Assembly (NCBI GenBank): GCA_002422125.1
Contig: DITF01000022.1
Coordinates: forward strand, 1-22,051
Direction of reading: 5' to 3'
Source of the DNA: a bacterium UBP17_UBA6191
Lineage (GTDB): Bacteria > Muiribacteriota > UBA6191
Length of the DNA stretch: 22,051 bases
A program made the translations under genes and the position numbers. Of the stretch, positions 16,871-22,051 are shown one piece after another. The notes under the pieces were generated by a model that was not told the origin of the DNA, did no database searches, and saw only the letters and a list, made by a program, of their open reading frames with translations. Position 1 is the stretch's first letter. Each line of letters opens with the position of its first letter.

Positions 16871-17557
16871 ATGATTTTTCGACTGATTTTGATGATATTG
16901 GCCTTAAGTACATGCTCCGCAGAAGTACTTCCCGGCCTCATAAGGCCCCAGACTGGTCTGTTCGGCATTCTGCGTTCAAGCCCTGATGCCAAAACAATCC
17001 ACATTATCAATGAATGGGCCTCTTCGGGAATCAGTGTGCGCATCATAACTAACTCCAGTCTGCTGAATGCTGAAGAACAGCTATGGGATTTGTTCCACCA
17101 ATCAGTACAGATTCGCTTTATGGAAAGCCTTGGCCCTATTTCCCATGAGATCTACTTAATCGATCAAAAGCAGGCAATATGGACCCCAACACTAGCCAAT
17201 CCCTCGGACTACCCCTTTTTTTATCCTAGGTTTGAGGCCGACCCAAAAACACTTGCTTCGCTAAAAAATCACTTTTTAGATGTGTGGAAATCCCTATCCC
17301 CCGATAAAGCACAACTCATCCTGCAAAGTTTACAGAATCGCAGCGAAGACTCAACCATTGTTACCCCATCTGTCTCCCTGGAGAGCACTCAGGCAAGTAC
17401 CAGTGGCCCGAACTCCGGCTTTGTGGCATCCAAAAATTCCAAGGTATTTCATCCGGCAGATAGCAGTGAAGCTAAAAGAATTCTTGAAACCAATAGAGTC
17501 TTTTTTGCCACCGAGGCCGAGGCCATTGCATCGGGACGAAGAAAATCCAGAAGATAA
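16871..17557 (+). CDS. Exported degenerate PLD-like protein with Ada-type C-terminal remnant
   Basis: 228 residues. I chose the ATG at 16871 because it begins the signal peptide (MIFRLILMILALSTCSA); upstream in-frame ATGs would bury it. Cleavage after CSA seems likely; a lipoprotein at C15 is possible. The region at 40-140 follows the layout of PLD-like phosphodiesterases (INEWASSGISVRIITN, a motif strand, then a closing F..VW helix), but the HxKxxxxD motif reads S91-x-E93-x4-D98, so catalytic His and Lys are gone. Residues 184-223 resemble the Ada-type zinc module often found at the end of such proteins (ASKNSKVFHPAD...AKRI...EAIASGRR), again without its cysteines. It is probably a non-enzymatic periplasmic protein. 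Divergent from the PilT-like genes; the next gene begins five bases after its stop. Confidence 0.7.
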   Translation: MIFRLILMILALSTCSAEVLPGLIRPQTGLFGILRSSPDAKTIHIINEWASSGISVRIITNSSLLNAEEQLWDLFHQSVQIRFMESLGPISHEIYLIDQKQAIWTPTLANPSDYPFFYPRFEADPKTLASLKNHFLDVWKSLSPDKAQLILQSLQNRSEDSTIVTPSVSLESTQASTSGPNSGFVASKNSKVFHPADSSEAKRILETNRVFFATEAEAIASGRRKSRR

Positions 17558-17562
17558 GCAGT

Positions 17563-18636
17563 ATGCTTTCATTTAGACCATCATCTATTCTATTAATTCG
17601 ACTTGGAGCCCTAGGAGATGTTATACAGACCCTGCCTGTAGCAACCCAGCTAAGGCTGGCATTTCCAGAAGCCAGAATCGTCTGGGCCATCGAGGATAAG
17701 GCACTGCCTCTAATCGAAGCCCAGCCTGGAATTACCCCGTTATTGTTTCCCAAGCGTAAGGTCTTCTCAAAAAATCCTCTGACAGCCATCTACAATCAAT
17801 GGAAATTCTCCCAGACATTAAAAAGTTTTAACTTTGATTTAGCCCTTGATTTGCAGGGCCTGTTTAAATCTGGCTGGATTACCTGGGCCAGTAACGCCAA
17901 AGTAAGGGCTGGGTTTCACAAAAACAATACCAGAGAAGGCAATCATCTGTTTTTGAGCCATCAAATGCCCTGGCAGGATATAAAAACCCTGCACAAAATT
18001 GACTACTATCAGAGCATACTACCCTGGCTAGGAATACCAACACAGCCAGTTTCTGACCCGTTTGGATTTACTTTTACGGAGCAAGAGATCAAAAACACCC
18101 GGATTCTGATGCATCGCCTACGAATCAGGGCCAATTGTTACATCGTGCTCAATATTGGTACCAGCCGTGTTACAAAACGCTGGCGTAACGAATATTTTGT
18201 GGAACTAATTCGATTGCTCCGTCTGCGCTATCCCAAGCTGCAACTGCTTTTATGCGGAGGTGGGGCCGAAGACGCCTTAATTGAATTGGAAATTCTCAAG
18301 CAAATTGAGCCTGGAGAAGTACTCTCCTGTGTCAATAAAGTCAATCTAAGAGAATTTGCCCAGATTGTGGCTCATTGCTGTGCCATTGTTTCTCCAGATA
18401 GCTTAGGACTGCATTTAGCCTCGGCCCTTAACAAGCCAGCCATTGGACTGATTGGAGGATTTTCTTCCACCCCACTACAAATTGGAAACTGGAAAAATCC
18501 TGGAAAGTCCTTAGCCTCTGATATTGATTGTTTCCCCTGCAGACGGCGCACTTGCTCCCACCACAGTTGCATGAAAGACCTTACAGCCTCTCTGATATTT
18601 CAGGAAATCGAAAAAGTTCTATCCGACAAACACTAA
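17563..18636 (+). CDS. Glycosyltransferase family 9 (LPS heptosyltransferase-like)
   Basis: 357 residues, cytoplasmic face of the inner membrane. Family 9 enzymes transfer heptose from ADP-heptose onto the LPS inner core. Seen here: the N-terminal LLIRLGALGDVIQTLP segment with the conserved Asp (D19), DLALDLQGLFKS, the C-terminal nucleotide-sugar site SPDSLGLHLASALNKPAIGLIGG, and a terminal Cys cluster (CFPCRRRTC...SC) typical of the WaaC/WaaF/RfaQ branch. The length is normal. Which core position it serves cannot be told, so no symbol is given. It starts five bases after the preceding exported protein gene and is probably co-transcribed with it. It converges on the gene ending at 18655 with 18 bases between, where I see no hairpin terminator. 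Confidence 0.9.
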   Translation: MLSFRPSSILLIRLGALGDVIQTLPVATQLRLAFPEARIVWAIEDKALPLIEAQPGITPLLFPKRKVFSKNPLTAIYNQWKFSQTLKSFNFDLALDLQGLFKSGWITWASNAKVRAGFHKNNTREGNHLFLSHQMPWQDIKTLHKIDYYQSILPWLGIPTQPVSDPFGFTFTEQEIKNTRILMHRLRIRANCYIVLNIGTSRVTKRWRNEYFVELIRLLRLRYPKLQLLLCGGGAEDALIELEILKQIEPGEVLSCVNKVNLREFAQIVAHCCAIVSPDSLGLHLASALNKPAIGLIGGFSSTPLQIGNWKNPGKSLASDIDCFPCRRRTCSHHSCMKDLTASLIFQEIEKVLSDKH

Positions 18637-18654
18637 AAGCCCGACCGTTTTGTT

Positions 18655-19323
18655 TTAAAAAATTCGCTCTAAAGCCTTAATTTTTTTGGCAAAGGTGGAA
18701 TCCTGATAACTAAAATATGCCATATGCTCATCAATCCCAATCAACTTCACCTGGCGTAGATCGCGGGTTCCCTTAAGTCGTTCATCAACCGCATAATAAC
18801 GATTTCCAACCACAATGAACTGATCTTGTTCTGTACCAAACTTGCCGGAAATGTCAAATTGAGGTAACTCAACCTGCTTCACAGGCTTATCCTTCTCATC
18901 TTTGCGACGAACCTCACTTTGCTGGGCAATAATAGCCGCAAAATCAGTTTTCACTTCATTTTTCACAGCCAGGCTCTGCATTTTTGCCACAGGCTTACTC
19001 GCGTCCTGACGAGTCGATACAGTAGTGTTTCGAAACCCAGATGCTGTTTCAACCACGGACGGAATCAAATTTGCGGTCAGCATTGGTTCATGTTGGATGG
19101 CAAAAGGATAAATAAATTCTTCTGCTTGAAGCTTAATCTTTCTGTGTTTTTCTAACAAGTCTAAAGCATTATCAAGCTGATAACGGACCGAGTCTTCTCC
19201 ATAGCCCTCTTCCTCGTAGGAGCCTTCGTCCCCTTCTAAAAAGCTATCGAGAAAGTCGTCGCAAAAAATTCGGCCCACTAAGGCCCCAAGAAATACATAC
19301 GCTAAAACAACAAAACGACTCAT
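18655..19323 (-). CDS. Exported protein with GspB/PilP-like C-terminal domain
   Basis: 222 residues. The N-terminus (MSRFVVLAYVFLGALVGRIF) is a signal peptide or membrane anchor, followed by an acidic stretch (DFLDSFLEGDEGSYEEEG), a helical linker, and a C-terminal beta domain (about 155-222). The pattern 'FDISGKFG...FIVVGNRYYAVDERL...VKLIGIDEHMAYFSYQ' matches the small periplasmic domains of GspB/GspC and PilP, which link inner-membrane and secretin parts of type II secretion or type IV pilus machines. This is a pattern judgement, not a secure assignment. No SD precedes the ATG; a promoter lies directly upstream, so the leader is very short or absent. The presence of PilT-like genes nearby fits a pilus/secretion link but they are on another transcript. 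Confidence 0.7.
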   Translation of the reverse strand: MSRFVVLAYVFLGALVGRIFCDDFLDSFLEGDEGSYEEEGYGEDSVRYQLDNALDLLEKHRKIKLQAEEFIYPFAIQHEPMLTANLIPSVVETASGFRNTTVSTRQDASKPVAKMQSLAVKNEVKTDFAAIIAQQSEVRRKDEKDKPVKQVELPQFDISGKFGTEQDQFIVVGNRYYAVDERLKGTRDLRQVKLIGIDEHMAYFSYQDSTFAKKIKALERIF

Positions 19324-19341
19324 AATAATATTATATCAGAT

Positions 19342-19370
19342 TGTATAAGAGTTCGGAGATTTGGTTACAA
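19342..19370 (-). promoter_or_regulatory. Candidate promoter for the GspB/PilP-like gene
   Basis: On the minus strand, -35 TTGTAA (19370-19365) and -10 TATACA (19347-19342) are 17 bases apart, giving a leader of about 12 bases. A perfect TATAAT at 19335-19330 is an alternative -10 that would make the transcript start at or next to the ATG. Either way there is no room for a normal SD. Confidence 0.5.
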
Positions 19371-19373
19371 ACT

Positions 19374-19402
19374 TTTACATGATTGTCGCCAGTGGGTAGA
19401 AT
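19374..19402 (+). promoter_or_regulatory. Strong sigma70-type promoter for the FHA gene
   Basis: TTTACA (19374-19379) and TAGAAT (19397-19402) each match five of six consensus bases and are spaced exactly 17 bases apart. Transcription would start near 19409. It is back to back with the minus-strand promoter, only four bases between the two -35 boxes. Confidence 0.65.
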
Positions 19403-19418
19403 TGAGTACAATGGGATT

Positions 19419-20612
19419 GTGTCTCGACAAATCATATTTCGCATCCATAACGAACAGCTCTCCTTTGAAAAGCAACTTCTGGTGAGTGACGGACAAACGA
19501 TCCGTGTTGGTCGGGTGGAAGAAAACGAAATTTCCGTCAATGACCCAAAGATCTCAAGGCATCATGCCCAGATTGAATTCCATAAAGAATCGGTTTTGGT
19601 ACGAGACTTAAATTCCCGTCACGGCACTTTTTTAAATGGCGAAAGAATGAATCACTCTTTCCACCTCCGCAGTGGTGATTCCATAAAAATCGGCGACACT
19701 GAGATCCGCTACCGCTTTGAGGATCAAGAAAACAAATCCGTTCAGGAATCAAAGACCAATCTACCCCAGTCCCATTATCAGTGGTATCTGCAAAAAGATT
19801 TAAGCTCCTACCTTAAAAACCCTGCTTCGGAGCCATCCGAGGAACTAGATACCTTTTACAGAAAAATGCTTCTATTCCCCTTCTTTCTGCTATTTGTCTT
19901 TTTCGCGCTCTTTCCCTCAGCTACCACCTTTTTGGTTTCATTAACCTACAGTGGCATCGCCCTCTATTTTTCCAAAAATCTACTCACGGGGCCCGGCATA
20001 AAAAACCAGGAATCTTTCCAACTACCTATCACTAGAAGAATCAACAAACTTCAGGCCCAGATCCAAAAAAAGGTCAACTCCCTACCCTCATTTGACAGAA
20101 ATCTTTTAGGTAAAATGCAAAAAGAAATGCTTCAGTTTGTGGAAGAAAAACTGCCTCAAATGGAAAAAGATATATTTTCTTTGAACCGCTCCTTAGTCTC
20201 AGGCACTCTGCAAAGGCTTGAGCAACGAAAAAATATGCTGGAATCTGAGTTAAAAAACGCCGGCGATGAGTCCATTTCACTTCAGATTCAAAACAACCTA
20301 TCCCGTCTCAATCGCCAGATAAAAATGCAAAAAAACATCAAAAACATTCTGATGCATCTAATCTTAAAACTTGAGGACTACCAAATTCAGCTCGAAATCC
20401 TGGAAAGCACCTTAATCGCCCAAGAATTTCGTGACAACTACACCGATTTTTCCAACCGCTTTCTCGACTTACAGGAAGACATTGATGAAGTCTACCGTGA
20501 ATACAATGCCCTAAAGGTCGAGGATCCTCTCTTACTCACCGAGGACAAACCTGCTGGCGAACTCGACTCACCGGAAAAACCTGCTGCTCTGGCGCAGAAG
20601 GTGGATGTTTAA
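19419..20612 (+). CDS. FHA-domain membrane protein with long coiled coil
   Basis: 397 residues from the GTG at 19419. A longer frame begins at a TTG at 19383, but that lies upstream of the predicted transcription start, so I rejected it. Residues 20-100 are an FHA domain (phosphothreonine-peptide binding) with all hallmarks: G31-R32, S46-R47-H48-H49, N65 and N73-G74 (RVGR...ISRHHA...DLNSRHGTFLNG). Two hydrophobic segments (about 150-166 and 168-186) form a membrane hairpin, so both ends should be cytoplasmic. Residues 200-380 are highly charged coiled coil. This layout suggests a membrane-tethered signalling scaffold that binds Thr-phosphorylated partners; no Ser/Thr kinase is in the window. 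The 5' leader is very short (about 10 bases) and lacks a proper SD. Confidence 0.85.
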   Translation: MSRQIIFRIHNEQLSFEKQLLVSDGQTIRVGRVEENEISVNDPKISRHHAQIEFHKESVLVRDLNSRHGTFLNGERMNHSFHLRSGDSIKIGDTEIRYRFEDQENKSVQESKTNLPQSHYQWYLQKDLSSYLKNPASEPSEELDTFYRKMLLFPFFLLFVFFALFPSATTFLVSLTYSGIALYFSKNLLTGPGIKNQESFQLPITRRINKLQAQIQKKVNSLPSFDRNLLGKMQKEMLQFVEEKLPQMEKDIFSLNRSLVSGTLQRLEQRKNMLESELKNAGDESISLQIQNNLSRLNRQIKMQKNIKNILMHLILKLEDYQIQLEILESTLIAQEFRDNYTDFSNRFLDLQEDIDEVYREYNALKVEDPLLLTEDKPAGELDSPEKPAALAQKVDV

Positions 20613-20651
20613 ACCGCACCCCTTCCCCCGCTTAGGGAGAAAAGATGCGGT
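20613..20651. terminator. Possible hairpin terminator between convergent genes
   Basis: ACCGCA (20613-20618) and TGCGGT (20646-20651) pair perfectly one base after the FHA gene stop, with a C-rich/G-rich inner part that can pair further. There is no T-run after it, so intrinsic termination is uncertain. A second hairpin (TGCCTG, 20660-20665, with CAGGGGCA, 20673-20680) follows. Together they fill most of the 77-base gap. Confidence 0.35.
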
Positions 20652-20689
20652 CAATTGTATGCCTGGTTTAATCAGGGGCAAACGAATTG

Positions 20690-22036
20690 TTAGGTGCTAC
20701 TTCCAGTGAAACGAAAGCCATCTATTTTGAGAGCTGGGAGGCTCATACGACCAAATTCGCGAAGGCTCCATTTCTGGGCTGATATTTCTCTGACCTGGTT
20801 TAGAACCTGAGGCAAAGAGATATTGTAGCGCATATTTTTTAGACCTTTGACGATTTTTCCATCCTCTACCAAAAATGTACCGTCTCGAGTCATGCCCGTG
20901 ATGGTCAGTTTCTGTGGATCGATCACATTGTCGTAAAAAAAGCGGGTCACCAGAATGCCTTTTTTGGTGGACTGAATCATATCCTCAAAACTTTTATCTC
21001 CGGCTTTCATGCTCATGTTGAGTGGCAATGGGCCAGCGCTTGAGGGATATGGTAGGGCATGGCCTGTACTTGGCCTGTCTCCACCGCGTTTGATGGAAAC
21101 ATTACGATCCAAAGTGGGCTGGATAAAAACTCCACGATCCACCAGAGTCAGGGCCTGCTTTCGTAGGCCCTCGGAATCAAAAGGACAACCATAACTTTGT
21201 AAATCGTTGTAGTTATCCTCAAGAGAAATGTTTTCTCCAAAAACCTTTTCGCCTTCCTTTCCGCTTAAAAAACTGCGGCCTTCCTGGCAGGGTAAACCGC
21301 CAAAACCCAGATAACCGAGCCAGAACATTAGAGACTGCACCGCTGGCGGCTCCAAAATCACGGTAAACTCACCGGGATCAATCCCAATGGGATTTTCACT
21401 GGCTAGGGCTTTTTCAAGGGCCACCTTATAAAGAATGGAGGGCTGGATGTCTTCAAGCCTGTGGGAGTGAAACTCAGACCAACCTGTGCCCCCGGCTGGG
21501 GTCATGATACTTAGGGTAAAACTGGCATCCGTGTGGATATGATAGCGAAACAAACCTTTAGAATTGCCAATGGCATAAATTCCGTCTCCGTGAGAAAAAG
21601 CTCCAGCCACTTCCACATTTTTGGAGCGAGAATCCAAAAAGATGCCCTGCAATTCATTGAGCTTGGTATCAAACGCGGCATCCATGGTGGGATGATGATA
21701 AAATTTATCATCCACGATGGCTTCGCCGTCTGCGTATAATCCACGAAAATCTGGATCATCCTTTTGAATCGAGGCAATATCAGCCGCCGTCTTTACGGCA
21801 TTATTCACACTATCCACATCAAATCGGTTGCAAGAGGACAGGCCAACCCGATTGCCCTGAGCCACCATGCCACGGATGGTATATTCCTTATTCAAAATAT
21901 TCTGATAAACCTCATTTTTACCTATGCGAGCTAACTGCTCTTTGCCACCGTGCAATAAAAGCTGGACATCATCTCCCGATCCGGCTTTTTTATAGGCCTC
22001 TTCAAATATAGCTCTGGTTCTATCCACACCAATCAT
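20690..22036 (-). CDS. pmbA: TldE/PmbA-family metallopeptidase subunit
   Basis: 448 residues, close to the usual 440-450. TldE (PmbA) pairs with TldD as a cytoplasmic heterodimer that degrades unfolded peptides and matures some peptide antibiotics; the zinc HExxxH motif sits in TldD. This protein lacks that motif, as expected for TldE. Visible family features: the N-terminal half with TIRGMVAQGNRVGLSS, the VILEPPAVQSLMFWLGYLGFGG core segment, FDSEGLRKQALTLVDRGVF, and the C-terminal GILVTRFFYDN...TRDGTFLVEDGKIVKGLKNMRYN. The ATG at 22036 has a G-rich stretch (GGGGG) seven bases upstream. The partner tldD may lie just beyond the right edge, as often seen, but that is outside the window. Assignment to TldE rather than TldD rests on the absent zinc motif. 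Confidence 0.85.
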   Translation of the reverse strand: MIGVDRTRAIFEEAYKKAGSGDDVQLLLHGGKEQLARIGKNEVYQNILNKEYTIRGMVAQGNRVGLSSCNRFDVDSVNNAVKTAADIASIQKDDPDFRGLYADGEAIVDDKFYHHPTMDAAFDTKLNELQGIFLDSRSKNVEVAGAFSHGDGIYAIGNSKGLFRYHIHTDASFTLSIMTPAGGTGWSEFHSHRLEDIQPSILYKVALEKALASENPIGIDPGEFTVILEPPAVQSLMFWLGYLGFGGLPCQEGRSFLSGKEGEKVFGENISLEDNYNDLQSYGCPFDSEGLRKQALTLVDRGVFIQPTLDRNVSIKRGGDRPSTGHALPYPSSAGPLPLNMSMKAGDKSFEDMIQSTKKGILVTRFFYDNVIDPQKLTITGMTRDGTFLVEDGKIVKGLKNMRYNISLPQVLNQVREISAQKWSLREFGRMSLPALKIDGFRFTGSST

Positions 22037-22051
22037 GACGAAACCCCCACT

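Noticed and set aside
18637..18654. Terminator between the converging heptosyltransferase and GspB/PilP-like genes
   Set aside because: Only 18 bases with no stem that pairs well.
19383..19418. Extended FHA-protein start at TTG 19383
   Set aside because: Would begin inside the predicted promoter, upstream of the expected transcript start.

Overview
The window looks like chromosomal DNA of a Gram-negative bacterium of moderate GC. Supporting signs are an LPS-type heptosyltransferase, many predicted signal peptides, PilT-family ATPases and sigma70-like promoters. The gene style (secreted proteins of unknown function, TPR and FHA proteins, PilT paralogues) would suit the Bdellovibrionota/Oligoflexia or a deltaproteobacterial relative, but lineage cannot be fixed from this window. 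It is densely coding: no gap exceeds about 90 bases, and no RNA gene, IS element or CRISPR array was seen.

Left part (1-12375, all minus strand): one very compact run read right to left. It contains a secreted 12-cysteine protein, a secreted coiled-coil protein, a small secreted protein, a 58-residue C2H2-type zinc-finger protein, a three-domain subtilase/CBM48/metallo-beta-lactamase-like protein, chorismate synthase (aroC), a secreted TPR protein, DNA polymerase III tau/gamma (dnaX) and a secreted protein cut off by the window edge. Junctions are overlaps or gaps of a few bases (about 20 at most), so this is probably one long operon. Its likely promoter is a perfect TATAAT at 12405-12410, directly after an intrinsic terminator.

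Middle (12463-16848, minus): two tandem PilT-like ATPases, both lacking residues needed for normal catalysis, followed by a large secreted Ser/Thr/Pro-rich acidic protein that ends at that terminator.

Right part: a divergent plus-strand pair (an exported degenerate PLD-like protein and a family 9 heptosyltransferase) meets a convergent exported protein with a GspB/PilP-like C-terminus. That gene is divergent from an FHA-domain membrane coiled-coil protein, with back-to-back promoters between them. The window ends with a TldE/PmbA-family gene on the minus strand.

Main points of interest: (i) the subtilase-CBM48-MBL fusion coupled to a zinc-finger protein; (ii) a classical dnaX slippage site predicted to give a 376-residue gamma form; (iii) a group of apparently inactive enzyme relatives (two PilT-like ATPases, a PLD-like protein, an MBL domain) beside secreted proteins sharing a cysteine-hairpin motif, possibly an undescribed cell-surface system.
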